Below are positions 37,072 through 46,123 of a stretch of DNA of 64,000 bases, in pieces; position 1 is the stretch's first letter, and each line of letters starts with the position of its first letter. The DNA is taken from the NCBI GenBank assembly GCA_024637255.1, contig JAGXFO010000015.1:108232-172231 (forward strand). The letters run 5' to 3'. The stretch is from Sulfurovum sp. GTDB lineage: Bacteria; Campylobacterota; Campylobacteria; Campylobacterales; Sulfurovaceae. The notes beneath the pieces were generated by a model, which saw nothing but the letters and a program-made list of their open reading frames with translations, made no database searches and was not told the origin of the DNA. The translations under genes and the position numbers were made by a program.

Positions 37072-38436
37072 ATGAAAAAAATCGTACTTTCGGTTGTAGC
37101 CCTAGCGGCTATGTCAACGGCAGCTAATGCAGATACAGGTTCAGATTTCAAAGCACTGAAACAGCAAATGGCAGCAATGTCAAAAAAGATCGAAACTTTG
37201 GAAGCCAAAGAAAGCAAAAAGGCTAAAGAAACCAAAGAAGTCAAAGTAGCAGAACAATCAAAAAAAGATATCACAGTGATGAATGACGATTCTCCAGAGT
37301 TTTTATTGGGAAAAGAAACAGATGTCAATATGAAGTTTCAGGCGCAAGACAATCCAAATATGTGGCTTAAAGCGGGCATTAGGCTTCAGGGTACGTTTGA
37401 AAACAAAGAAACAAACTATGCAGATCCTTTAGAAGCAGATACATCATTACAGGACGGATACCTAAGAAGGGTAAGGTTTGAGATAGCTGCAGGATTTGAT
37501 GAGTACTCTTCCTTTGTAATGGATGTCAGAAATGATAAGGCAAACTTTGAAGATAAGGGTGAAGAAGGATTTAATGTAGGCGATGCTTATGTGCAAATCA
37601 AACAACCTTTTGATACTTCGCTGGTAAACTTCAAGCTTTACCGTGCGAAAATAGATGTTTCTCGTACTGAGACAGTAAAATCTTCATATGTTATCGCCTA
37701 TGATAGACCAAAAGTTGCAGATGAAGCTGCGCAGTTCATCTCAGAGAACCGTAGAGCTGCCAATGTGCAAATGTTTGGAGATTGGAATAAAAAAGTACAT
37801 TATCAGGTAGCGGTTGGTGATGCGACGGCTTCAGAGAGTGCTGTAGATGCCGCAGGTGCAAAACTGAGTGGAGAGATTGAGGATCAAAACTTCTTCTATG
37901 GTGGTAAGTTGATCCTTTCTCCTTTTGACGGCTGGGAAGAGACAGAACGTACAGAGACTTACTTTGGACAGGGGAAACACTTCGCTGTAGGTGTGGGTTA
38001 TTGGAAAGCAGACGGCATCAACTATAAAACAGACGATGAGTTACCTATTGATACAGACCATACATTGATAAACTACGAACTTTCAGCACACTACAAAAAT
38101 GCATTTATTCAAGCAGAATACTTTGACTTTGACGGTGTTGTAAAAGGGTGGACTGCGAATGAAACAGGTAAATCATCAGGCTGGTATGTAACTGGCGAAT
38201 ATGTTATGCCTGAACTCTCTTATCTTGCTCCGTTTGTCCGTTATGAAGAATGGGATAAATACGAAGATTCTGATGGATATGACTATACATCAAAAATGGC
38301 AGGTATCAACTGGTATGTTCGTGGGAACACAACAAAAGTTGGACTTGTTTTACAAAAAGATACTTATGGTGAAAAACTTAAAGATGGAGAAAGAGAAACA
38401 ACTTCAGCTAGACTGACATCGCAGTGGTTCTTCTAG
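37072..38436 (+). CDS. OprO/OprP-type phosphate-selective porin
   Basis: 454 aa. Signal peptide ending ANAD, a short coiled coil (FKALKQQMAAMSKKIETLEAK), a Lys/Glu linker, then a 16-strand-type barrel with the family features (WLKAGIRLQGTFE, DGYLRRVRFEIAAGFDEYSSFVMDV, C-terminal QWFF). Porin_O_P members form trimeric anion channels selective for phosphate or polyphosphate. The Pho-type promoter supports that role; the binding-site lysines and arginines cannot be assigned without an alignment. Confidence 0.85.
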   Translation: MKKIVLSVVALAAMSTAANADTGSDFKALKQQMAAMSKKIETLEAKESKKAKETKEVKVAEQSKKDITVMNDDSPEFLLGKETDVNMKFQAQDNPNMWLKAGIRLQGTFENKETNYADPLEADTSLQDGYLRRVRFEIAAGFDEYSSFVMDVRNDKANFEDKGEEGFNVGDAYVQIKQPFDTSLVNFKLYRAKIDVSRTETVKSSYVIAYDRPKVADEAAQFISENRRAANVQMFGDWNKKVHYQVAVGDATASESAVDAAGAKLSGEIEDQNFFYGGKLILSPFDGWEETERTETYFGQGKHFAVGVGYWKADGINYKTDDELPIDTDHTLINYELSAHYKNAFIQAEYFDFDGVVKGWTANETGKSSGWYVTGEYVMPELSYLAPFVRYEEWDKYEDSDGYDYTSKMAGINWYVRGNTTKVGLVLQKDTYGEKLKDGERETTSARLTSQWFF

Positions 38437-38458
38437 AAATCCGTATCTGATATCAAAA

Positions 38459-38481
38459 GGGACAGGGTACTGCCTTGTCCC
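38459..38481. terminator. Terminator-like hairpin after the porin gene
   Basis: GGGACAGG and CCTTGTCCC pair with one bulged base around a six-base loop, 22 bases after the stop. GC-rich; no long U-run. Confidence 0.55.
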
Positions 38482-38524
38482 GGCCTCGTATGCTTCCCTC
38501 CCACCCCTTTTCAATCATATCTTG

Positions 38525-38567
38525 GTTACAAATAGGTAACAAAATTGTAATACTTTTTATCTATAAT
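38525..38567 (+). promoter_or_regulatory. Triple Pho-type box of the pit gene
   Basis: GTTAC 38525, GTAAC 38536 and GTAAT 38547: three half-sites at exactly 11-bp steps. A perfect -10 TATAAT lies at 38562-38567, offset 15. The clearest site in the window. Confidence 0.88.
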
Positions 38568-38599
38568 TCCGCCATTAATACACCTATGAAGGAATGAAG

Positions 38600-40141
38600 A
38601 TGAATAATTCATTAAAAATCATACTTGCTGCGGGTTTTGTAGCCGCCGTAGCATTTTATGCAAGCAGTATCATGGGGGAAATACCGCATGGAGGGTTTTT
38701 AGTCCTTGCTGCGGTATTTGGAGCCTATATGGCGATGAACATCGGAGCAAATGATGTAGCAAACAATGTAGGACCTGCCGTGGGATCGGGGGCTTTAACT
38801 ATAGGTGGGGCCATTATAGTAGCCTCTATTTTTGAGGCAGGCGGAGCACTTATTGCTGGGGGTGATGTGGTTGGAACGGTAAAAGACGGGATTATTTCTT
38901 CAGATGCTTTTGGCGGAGATTCTATGGCATTTGTTTATGCGATGTCTGCAGCACTGCTGGCTGCAGCACTTTGGTTAAACCTTGCAACGTGGCTTAAAGC
39001 ACCGGTTTCTACCACACATTCTATCGTGGGTGGCGTGCTTGGCGGCGGCATTGCAGCAGGCGGTTTTTCTATTGTTTCCTGGGGAACTGTGGGTAAGATT
39101 GTTGCTTCATGGATCATTTCTCCTCTGCTTGGCGGTGCAATCGCAGCTATATTTCTATATGTGATCAAATCCCAAATCGTGTATAAAAAAGACACTTTGA
39201 GCGCTGCAAAGAAAATGCTGCCAATACTGGTAGCGATTATGGCAGCGGCGTTTACAACCTACCTTGTGCTAAAAGGATTTAAACAAGTATGGCCTGATAT
39301 TGTGGGGATGCTTAGTTTTTTACCCCAAGACCAAAAGCCCTCTTTTCTTGTTGCATCCATTTTTGGTAGCATTGCCGCTGTGGTTACCTATGTGATTCTC
39401 AAGCCCAAGATAGCAAAAAAAGTCATAGGGATGAAAGGCAGTAGAGAAGAGATCAATCTTCTTTTTACTGTACCTCTCATTTTTGCCGGTGCATTGCTCA
39501 GTTTTGCTCACGGTGCCAATGACGTTGCCAACGCCGTGGGTCCTTTGGCTGCAGTGTATGATGCGCTGACCAGCCTTGCTGTCTCCGAAGAAGCAGCAAT
39601 ACCATTGTGGGTAATGGTTACAGGCGGTGTAGGCATCTCTGTAGGTCTTGCACTTTTTGGCCCAAGACTTATAAGAACGGTAGGCTCTGAGATTACTGAA
39701 CTTGACCAGATGAGAGCATTTTCCATTATGATGGCAGCGGCCATTACTGTGGTGATCGCTTCCCAGCTCGGACTACCTGTTTCATCTACGCATATCGCGG
39801 TGGGCGCCATATTTGGTGTAGGTTTCCTTAGGGAGTGGCTTGACTCTAAAGAGATGGGGGAAAAGCAGAAAGAACTTCAGATAGAAGTGGCAAAACAAAA
39901 TGTACTAAAAGCTGAACTTGCAGCACTAAGAACTGTAGAGGATTATAAAAAACAGATAGAACTGATGGAGGCCGTCAAAGTCCAAAAGAAAAAAGTCAAA
40001 AGCCTTAAGCGTTCATTGCGTGAAAACTATGTGAAGCGTGGTATGGTGAAGAAAATTATAGCAGCGTGGGTTATTACTGTGCCTGCTACAGCAGTATTTT
40101 CTGCGATAATCTTTTATATTCTTAGGGGCGTGGCTCTTTAA
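38600..40141 (+). CDS. pit: Inorganic phosphate transporter, Pit family
   Basis: 513 aa. Start at ATG 38600, six bases after AAGGA; the ATG at 38594 touches that site. About ten membrane segments with the two inverted Pit signatures MNIGANDVANNVGPAVGSGALT-like and HGANDVANAVGPLAAV, and the STTHSIVGG / SSTHIAVGAIFG pairs. Moves metal-phosphate with protons or sodium into the cell. A hydrophilic, coiled-coil-prone loop (about 415-485) precedes the last helix. Unlike the constitutive PitA of E. coli it carries three Pho-type half-sites. Confidence 0.93.
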   Translation: MNNSLKIILAAGFVAAVAFYASSIMGEIPHGGFLVLAAVFGAYMAMNIGANDVANNVGPAVGSGALTIGGAIIVASIFEAGGALIAGGDVVGTVKDGIISSDAFGGDSMAFVYAMSAALLAAALWLNLATWLKAPVSTTHSIVGGVLGGGIAAGGFSIVSWGTVGKIVASWIISPLLGGAIAAIFLYVIKSQIVYKKDTLSAAKKMLPILVAIMAAAFTTYLVLKGFKQVWPDIVGMLSFLPQDQKPSFLVASIFGSIAAVVTYVILKPKIAKKVIGMKGSREEINLLFTVPLIFAGALLSFAHGANDVANAVGPLAAVYDALTSLAVSEEAAIPLWVMVTGGVGISVGLALFGPRLIRTVGSEITELDQMRAFSIMMAAAITVVIASQLGLPVSSTHIAVGAIFGVGFLREWLDSKEMGEKQKELQIEVAKQNVLKAELAALRTVEDYKKQIELMEAVKVQKKKVKSLKRSLRENYVKRGMVKKIIAAWVITVPATAVFSAIIFYILRGVAL

Positions 40142-40146
40142 TGCCT

Positions 40147-40178
40147 GTCACCAAAATGTTATCAACGTATACTATGAT
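40147..40178 (+). promoter_or_regulatory. Pho-type box and leaderless promoter of response regulator 1
   Basis: GTCAC 40147 and GTTAT 40158, 11 bp apart; TATGAT at 40173-40178, offset 15. The gene's ATG is six bases after the -10, so the mRNA probably begins at or next to the start codon. Confidence 0.75.
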
Positions 40179-40184
40179 GTTATT

Positions 40185-40868
40185 ATGGAAAATAAAAATA
40201 TAGAGATAGTAGTCATCGAAGATGAAGAAGATATTTTAGAACTTTTAGAGTATCATCTTTCCAAAGAAGGGTATGATGTGACAGGATTTCTGTCAACTGA
40301 AAATGTTGAAAAGTTTTTGGAAGAAGAAAGCCCTGCGCTTATGATAGTCGACAGAAACCTTCCGGGACTTGAAGGCAGTGAGTTTGTTGCCAAGATAAGA
40401 GAGATGGGGTACGATATGCCGGTCATCTTTCTTACAGCCAAAGACAAAAACAAGGATCTTGATGAGGGGTTTAACAGCGGAGGTGATGACTATATCACTA
40501 AACCTTTTAATACCAAGGAACTCATTCTTAGAGTAGCGGCACTGCTCAAACGTTCCGGTGTACGTTCTAGCGATAAAGTAAAATACAGAGATCTTTTGCT
40601 AGATATGAACAAAAGAGAACTGTTCATAGATAACAAGAGCGTAGAATTAACCAATTTGGAATTTAGGCTTCTTTATACTTTTGTCAAGAATCCTCATCAA
40701 CCACTAGACAGAGACTTTTTGCGTGATGAGGTATGGGGTGATGACAGCAGCAAGTTTCACGACAAGACCATTAATGTGGCGATGAACAGACTCAAAAAGA
40801 AGATAGACCCTGATGGTACAAAAGAGTATTTTGCTCCTGTGTGGGGTGTAGGGTATAAGTTGACTTAA
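40185..40868 (+). CDS. OmpR/PhoB-family response regulator 1
   Basis: 227 aa. Receiver domain: acidic pair in IEDEED, phospho-acceptor Asp in LMIVDRN (about 54), Thr in FLTAKD, Lys in TKPFN. Winged-helix DNA-binding domain (about 130-225) with LTNLEFRLLYTFVKNP and a C-terminal GVGYKLT. Closest in the window to regulator 3 at 53260 (shared FLSTENVE and RNLPG). No histidine kinase gene adjacent. It lacks a visible ribosome-binding site, in line with a leaderless transcript, and sits behind a Pho-type box, suggesting autoregulation. Confidence 0.92.
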   Translation: MENKNIEIVVIEDEEDILELLEYHLSKEGYDVTGFLSTENVEKFLEEESPALMIVDRNLPGLEGSEFVAKIREMGYDMPVIFLTAKDKNKDLDEGFNSGGDDYITKPFNTKELILRVAALLKRSGVRSSDKVKYRDLLLDMNKRELFIDNKSVELTNLEFRLLYTFVKNPHQPLDRDFLRDEVWGDDSSKFHDKTINVAMNRLKKKIDPDGTKEYFAPVWGVGYKLT

Positions 40869-40878
40869 TTCCGCACAT

Positions 40879-40885
40879 CCCCCCC
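40879..40885. repeat. C7 homopolymer tract
   Basis: Seven cytosines in the spacer between response regulators 1 and 2, about 33 bp before the Pho-type box. Similar tracts vary in length in Campylobacter and Helicobacter, though usually with eight or more bases. Confidence 0.6.
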
Positions 40886-40917
40886 TTCCTTACTCCCCCT
40901 CTCATATTGCCCCTAAT

Positions 40918-40947
40918 GTTATTAATTTGTTATTTCTTTCCTATACT
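40918..40947 (+). promoter_or_regulatory. Pho-type box of response regulator 2
   Basis: GTTAT 40918 and GTTAT 40929, 11 bp apart with spacer TAATTT; TATACT at 40942-40947 at offset 13. Confidence 0.8.
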
Positions 40948-40999
40948 ATCTTAATAAAAAAACCTCATTCAGTTTAGTATGCCAAAGGAGCAGTCACAG

Positions 41000-41719
41000 A
41001 TGAAGATCGATATAGATAAAAAAGGTTTTGCCATGGATAGCATTGTGGACCCTATTGCCACGATCTTGATTATAGAAGACAATGAAGATCTGCTGGAGTT
41101 GGAAGCTTTTCATTTAAGAGGAGAGGGGTATAAGGTCATAGAATTAACTTCGACAGTAACAGCGGAATCTGCATTGAAAGAAGGAGTTGATCTGATGTTG
41201 ATTGACCGCAGTTTGGACCATGCAGAAGGAAGTGAATTTGTCGCCTATCTTCGGGATAAAGGAGTGATGACTCCGGTGATATTTGTATCTGCCAAGGGCA
41301 GCGATGAGGATATTGAAGAGGGATTTAGATGCGGGGGCGATGACTATATGAAAAAACCATTTAACATCAAAGAGCTTATGTATCGAGCCAAAGCCATACT
41401 TAGGCGCACCTCTGCCATCGAGTATGAGAGGCTGAAGGTGAGAGATATTGTGATGGATTTTAATACACATAAGATATTTGTACAAAACAGGGAAGTGGAG
41501 CTTACCAAGTTGGAATTTAAGCTTCTTGGCATATTGCTGAAAAATAAAAACAAAGTACTTGAGAGAAATTATTTACTTCAGCATATATGGAGTGACAGTG
41601 AAGATACACAAAAACGCACGATCAATGTCACCATCAATCGTCTTAAGAAAAAAATAGACCCTATGAATGAAAAAAACTATATACTGCCTATTCGCGGCAT
41701 AGGATACAGGTTTAATTAA
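41000..41719 (+). CDS. OmpR/PhoB-family response regulator 2, divergent
   Basis: 239 aa from ATG 41000, nine bases after AAAGGAG. Receiver motifs: IEDNED, acceptor Asp in LMLIDRS, Ser in place of Thr in FVSAKG, Lys in KKPFN. The winged-helix domain ends GIGYRFN. More distant from regulators 1 and 3 than they are from each other, so it may bind variant sites or act as a modulator. No kinase gene nearby. Confidence 0.9.
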   Translation: MKIDIDKKGFAMDSIVDPIATILIIEDNEDLLELEAFHLRGEGYKVIELTSTVTAESALKEGVDLMLIDRSLDHAEGSEFVAYLRDKGVMTPVIFVSAKGSDEDIEEGFRCGGDDYMKKPFNIKELMYRAKAILRRTSAIEYERLKVRDIVMDFNTHKIFVQNREVELTKLEFKLLGILLKNKNKVLERNYLLQHIWSDSEDTQKRTINVTINRLKKKIDPMNEKNYILPIRGIGYRFN

Positions 41720-41769
41720 ACACAGTACTTCTGCCTTCTGATTCTTTGTAACCAAAATATAGCCGATTT

Positions 41770-41801
41770 GTTTCTAAATGGTCATACATTGTGGTTAATC
41801 T
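41770..41801 (+). promoter_or_regulatory. Pho-type box of the phoX gene
   Basis: GTTTC 41770 and GTCAT 41781, 11 bp apart. A GTAAC at 41748 is two periods upstream. The -10 is weak (TAATCT at 41796-41801, offset 15). Confidence 0.65.
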
Positions 41802-41835
41802 TCCCTGTAAAATTTTTTTAAACAAGGTGTACAAA

Positions 41836-43782
41836 ATGATTAAAAGCTGGATTTCTTTGGCTGCAGTTGCAGTTTTAACTATAGGCATGACTGGATGTAA
41901 TGAGTCTAATGACGTGATCAGTAGTGACGTGAACAGTAACATTCCTGACACGGTGCTTGATGATTCCTCTGATGTGGTATCGGATGATGTTTCTGATGGG
42001 CCGATAGCTGCAACCAAAGTAGAATTTATAGGTATGGATGTTCCTGAAACAGAGGATGAAATGGCAAGTGCATACTCTGCGGCTAAGGTGCGTGTCTATA
42101 CTTCTGATACTGAATTTACGGAACACAATCTTTCGTATAACACACTCTTTAATATAAAAGATAAAGTAGGCACAAGCCAACATCAGGCAGGACAGCTTTA
42201 TAATTATAAAATGGAGCCAATCATGGATCCGTTTAATAAGCCTGTGCTCGCAGAAACCCCGGATGCAAACTCTTTACTGAATGTAGGAGGAAAACTTTTT
42301 TTAGTTTCTCATCTTGAGTATGATTGGATTACGAGTGACGGCACATCTGCGTATAAGCTGACGGATTGGTACTCTAGAATGCCAATGAGTATGCTTTTGA
42401 CATCCATTGAGCAGGGTACCGATGGGAAGCTGGTGGCTACTGAGCAAAAGCCAATGGATTTTTCCAGTGTTGATGGACTTTGGATTCCATGTTTTGGATC
42501 TCAAACCCCTTGGAATACACACTTGGGCGGTGAGGAAGATTATGACCTTTATTTTAATGCAGGAGTAAGTGAATCAACGAGAGAAGCGGGGATTAAGGCA
42601 CTGACAGAAGTTTACTTTGAAGAGACTAAGGTAGCAAACCCATACCACTATGGTTTTATCACTGAAGTGGAAGTGAAAGAAGATGCTTCTTATCATATCA
42701 CAAAACACTACTCTATGGGTAAGGGTACCTGGGAAATGGCAAAAGTGTTGAGTGATGGAAGAACGGCTTATTTTGGAGATGATGGTACGAATGTCGGTAT
42801 GTTTATGTACGTGGCCGATCAAGTAAATGATTTAACAGCAGGTACACTTTATGCTGCTAAATGGACACAAACAAGTGCTGCTGGAACTGATGGTGGTTCT
42901 GCAAAACTATCGTGGGTAAAACTCGGCCATTCAACGGATGCAGAAGTAAAAACATATGCAGATACACATAAGTTTGTAGATATCTTTGATTTTATTTCTG
43001 AAGCAGACGCCAACGGAGCAACACCTGAGGGTTATACAAAAATCAGAGCAGGTCATGCCGGGCTAGAGTACTTAAAGCTTAAAGAGGGCAAAGAAAAAGT
43101 GGCAGCAGCACTTGAGCCACGTCGTTATGCAGCACTTAAGGGTGCAACAACAGAGTGGAACAAAATGGAAGGTGTGACATTTGACAGAAAGGGTAAAAAA
43201 CTCTATATGGCAATGAGCTACATTGAAAAAGGTATGCTTGAAGATGCTACCGGACCAAAAGATGATATAAAAATCAAAAAAAATAGTTGCGGGGGTACAT
43301 ACGAAATTAACTTAGCCGGAGGTCAAAAAGACAGCGAGGGCAATGTGATTGATTCTGAATTTGTTGCTATAAATATGTCTGTACCTGAAGCACTTTTAGG
43401 TAAACCAATCGCAGCAGATGATAAAGGGAATACTTGTGATGTTGACAGCATTGCAAACACAGATAATGTATTCTTTTCTGAAAAAATGCGGACACTCTTC
43501 ATAGGCGAAGACAGTGGTACCCACACAAACAACTTTGTATGGGCGTATAATGTAGAAACGAAGAAACTCTCTCGTCTTCTTTCCCTCCCGGCTGGAGCAG
43601 AGGCAACAGGATTACAAGTGGTTGACAACGAAGGCGGCCATGCATATATCATGAGTAATGCACAGCACTTGGCTGACTTTACAAAAACAACACCAGTTGA
43701 GTTAAAAGATGCTCTTTCACCAAAAATAGATAAATTTAATGCACCTGTTGGGTATATCGGCGGTATGCCGGGTGTTAAATAA
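41836..43782 (+). CDS. phoX: PhoX-type alkaline phosphatase (DUF839), lipoprotein
   Basis: 648 aa from ATG 41836 (AAGGTG upstream). Signal peptide with lipobox GMTGC, so it should be lipid-anchored, unlike typical PhoX exported by Tat with a twin-arginine motif. DUF839 features: FGSQTPWNTHLGGEED, FGDDGTNVGMFMYVAD, TEWNKMEGVTFD, and NVFFSEKMRTLFIGED followed by THTNNFVW. PhoX enzymes release phosphate from monoesters with calcium and iron cofactors. Sec export raises the question of how the iron-calcium site is loaded. Pho-type promoter; a diheme gene follows. Confidence 0.85.
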   Translation: MIKSWISLAAVAVLTIGMTGCNESNDVISSDVNSNIPDTVLDDSSDVVSDDVSDGPIAATKVEFIGMDVPETEDEMASAYSAAKVRVYTSDTEFTEHNLSYNTLFNIKDKVGTSQHQAGQLYNYKMEPIMDPFNKPVLAETPDANSLLNVGGKLFLVSHLEYDWITSDGTSAYKLTDWYSRMPMSMLLTSIEQGTDGKLVATEQKPMDFSSVDGLWIPCFGSQTPWNTHLGGEEDYDLYFNAGVSESTREAGIKALTEVYFEETKVANPYHYGFITEVEVKEDASYHITKHYSMGKGTWEMAKVLSDGRTAYFGDDGTNVGMFMYVADQVNDLTAGTLYAAKWTQTSAAGTDGGSAKLSWVKLGHSTDAEVKTYADTHKFVDIFDFISEADANGATPEGYTKIRAGHAGLEYLKLKEGKEKVAAALEPRRYAALKGATTEWNKMEGVTFDRKGKKLYMAMSYIEKGMLEDATGPKDDIKIKKNSCGGTYEINLAGGQKDSEGNVIDSEFVAINMSVPEALLGKPIAADDKGNTCDVDSIANTDNVFFSEKMRTLFIGEDSGTHTNNFVWAYNVETKKLSRLLSLPAGAEATGLQVVDNEGGHAYIMSNAQHLADFTKTTPVELKDALSPKIDKFNAPVGYIGGMPGVK

Positions 43783-43783
43783 A

Positions 43784-43804
43784 TGTTGAGGCTTTGCCTC
43801 AACA
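43784..43804. terminator. Hairpin between phoX and the diheme gene
   Basis: TGTTGAGGC-ttt-GCCTCAACA, a perfect 9-bp stem starting two bases after the phoX stop. It lacks a U-run, so it may reduce read-through to, not abolish, the next gene. Confidence 0.65.
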
Positions 43805-43842
43805 ATCATAAAGTCCCCTTGCAAAAATTAAAAAGGTCACAT

Positions 43843-45837
43843 TTGCATTATTTAAACAGTTTACTTTTTGTTAGCGGATTTTATTTTTTAGGATGCAGTC
43901 ATGTTGTTGCTCAAACAAACCACGCAGGCGCCAAGCCAACAAAAACAGTTGCCAAAACCCCTATGATCGGTGAATTCAGAAGTCGAACACTTTTTGAAAA
44001 CCCTTATGCCAACATCCCTGCACAATGTTATATAGAGACGTCACACGGTACGCAAAATGCCTGTCTCTTTTGTCACTCCAATGCTGCTGCAAGAAAACAG
44101 CTTGGAAATACCCTGCCTCAAGCAGGTGCAAACTCTTTAGTGGGCAATTTACAGCTGGAATATGCTTTTGGTCCCATAAATGAATTTGCAAAATCACCCA
44201 ATATCAATCCATGGGAAAATACGATTTTTCCTGAAAAACTTGATGATGCGATGCGTACTTTAGATATTAACAGTAGTGCATGGGATATGAGCGCTTATAT
44301 CAAACAGAGTAATTGGGAAGCGGCTTACGCTAAAAAACAAGGCTCAAAGACAAGCAGCAACAGTCATGTGAAAGACGATGAATTTAGACTTTTGCCTGCT
44401 TTGAATCCTGCGGCATTACCCGCGGATAGCGATGGTTTTGTGAGAGTAGTAAATGAAGGAGAATCACTTTTTAGAGACCATAAAGGGTTTAACACCGGGT
44501 GGCGCAGTATTAATTTTATGCCTTATGGTATCTTTACTCCACATTCAGGAAGCGTGAGTGGAGTTTACATAAGGCTAGATGAAAAGTTTATGAAAAATGA
44601 AGAAGGTGAATTTGATGTTGAGGTATATAAAGTTAATCTAACGCTTTTGGAAAAGGCAATACAGGACAGACTGGATGCGAATGAGAGTTGCTATGTGGGC
44701 TTGGCAAAAGGTATAAGAACAGACAAGGGACTCTTTCCTCTAAAAACAGAGTTTGCCCACCCTTTGCACTATGTAGATGTTCAAGCAGATGGAAGCGAGA
44801 ACCAAGTGAACAAATTTCCAGGGCTAAGGGCAAATCGCGTAAAAGAAGTACGCTATATGTACAAGTATAAAATGTATTATCCCGCAGAAGCCATCATGAA
44901 AGAAGAAGATGCACCACTTTACTATAATGAAAAAGAGTCATGGATAGACAATGGTGCAGGCTGGTATCTTTCGGGGTTCATAGAAGACAATAAAGGGAAC
45001 TTGCGAGGCCAGACTCCCGAAGAGTTGCTGCAATGTGTAGGATGCCACAGTTCGACGTATGGATTTGAACCAGCACAGTTTACTTCAGGTACGGGCAACA
45101 CGATTGATACGGTTTGGTCTTTTTCCAGAAAATTTGCAGGCGATTTGGGATGGAAGGAGATGGACTATCTGGGGTATGAGCACAATAAGTCTTCTGCGCA
45201 TCATGAGACCTCTGGCATGGCACATCTTGGCGATCCTCTCAACCGTGAAGCCAATGTGGGCGAATTTCGTTATTTTTTAAATCATGTCGTCGGGGCTTCT
45301 CTCTATGGCGATATGCCAGGTTCTATGGAGACATACCTTCAAGATATCATCACAAAGGTAAATGGCTATAGTGATGATTTTCCAAAACTTGAAATGACAA
45401 CGGCAGCAAAGATAAAAGAGATGCAAGCCTTACGCTTGAAGCTGGTTCGTGAGTTTACGCAAAAGAAAGATTATCTTGACAATAATGGATTTATCCAGGC
45501 ACCATTGCTTTATCCGACACCGGATGAATCTTTGGCAAGTGCTAAAGGGTATAGGAAGGTGGTAGCCACACAGCGCTTTACCAAAGGAAAAGACTATTTT
45601 GGAAAAACAGCGTTTACCTTTAAATACTTTCGTTCTAAAGAAGAAGGTTTTACCCATATGGATGACAGTACACCATATGGTTTTGCTGAGATAATTACAG
45701 ACAGGCCCTATGATCACTCTGAGAGTATCACTAAAGGCATTGGTACGGTATCGACACTGATTGATGTAAACGGAAGTAATTATGACCCTGAATATTTACC
45801 TGTTTTTGCCTACCCTCAACAGTTTGAGAAGAAGTAA
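43843..45837 (+). CDS. Diheme cytochrome c-like lipoprotein of unknown function
   Basis: 664 aa from TTG 43843, six bases after AAAAGG; an ATG at 43783 lies in the hairpin and has no RBS. Signal peptide with lipobox FLGC. Two c-type heme motifs: CLFCH (about residue 70) and CVGCH (about 400). The rest is not a familiar cytochrome fold and has many aromatic residues. It follows phoX without its own recognisable promoter. A redox or metal role in the periplasm or at the outer membrane is likely; substrate and partners are unknown. I do not recognise the family. Confidence 0.75.
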   Translation: MHYLNSLLFVSGFYFLGCSHVVAQTNHAGAKPTKTVAKTPMIGEFRSRTLFENPYANIPAQCYIETSHGTQNACLFCHSNAAARKQLGNTLPQAGANSLVGNLQLEYAFGPINEFAKSPNINPWENTIFPEKLDDAMRTLDINSSAWDMSAYIKQSNWEAAYAKKQGSKTSSNSHVKDDEFRLLPALNPAALPADSDGFVRVVNEGESLFRDHKGFNTGWRSINFMPYGIFTPHSGSVSGVYIRLDEKFMKNEEGEFDVEVYKVNLTLLEKAIQDRLDANESCYVGLAKGIRTDKGLFPLKTEFAHPLHYVDVQADGSENQVNKFPGLRANRVKEVRYMYKYKMYYPAEAIMKEEDAPLYYNEKESWIDNGAGWYLSGFIEDNKGNLRGQTPEELLQCVGCHSSTYGFEPAQFTSGTGNTIDTVWSFSRKFAGDLGWKEMDYLGYEHNKSSAHHETSGMAHLGDPLNREANVGEFRYFLNHVVGASLYGDMPGSMETYLQDIITKVNGYSDDFPKLEMTTAAKIKEMQALRLKLVREFTQKKDYLDNNGFIQAPLLYPTPDESLASAKGYRKVVATQRFTKGKDYFGKTAFTFKYFRSKEEGFTHMDDSTPYGFAEIITDRPYDHSESITKGIGTVSTLIDVNGSNYDPEYLPVFAYPQQFEKK

Positions 45838-45841
45838 GCAC

Positions 45842-46123
45842 TTAGGTTTTTTTGGCGATAATTGACACAGACTCTTTTTTTGCAAAGCCCACACCTTTTT
45901 TGGTTTTGGCTTCAAGCTCAAGGGCTTCGACGATACTACGATAATCAATACCTTTTTGATACATATGGGCAAAACAGGTTACCGCTACTGCAATGGCATT
46001 AGGAACTTCGCCCTTTTTTTTATACGATTGGATATTTTTTTCACTTACTTTGATGAGTTTGCTAAATTTTGGCAGGCTTATATCTGCATCCAATAACTTT
46101 TTTTTGAATTCTACAAAGGTCAT
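45842..46123 (-). CDS. Small helix-turn-helix-like protein
   Basis: 93 aa. The segment LPKFSKLIKVSEKNIQSYKKKGEVPNAIAVAV has the spacing of an XRE-type helix-turn-helix; the C-terminal 30 residues are basic and flexible. Probably a transcription regulator. It is divergent from the histone-like gene at 46281 and convergent with the diheme gene (four bases apart). Upstream on its strand, GTATA, GTATA and GTTAC occur at 11-bp steps (46185 to 46159), a degenerate Pho-like array. Confidence 0.7.
   Translation of the reverse strand: MTFVEFKKKLLDADISLPKFSKLIKVSEKNIQSYKKKGEVPNAIAVAVTCFAHMYQKGIDYRSIVEALELEAKTKKGVGFAKKESVSIIAKKT

Noticed and set aside
43783..43842. ATG start for the diheme protein
   Set aside because: The codon lies in a hairpin, has no RBS, and would put a basic non-signal stretch before the signal peptide; TTG at 43843 has a well-placed AAAAGG.
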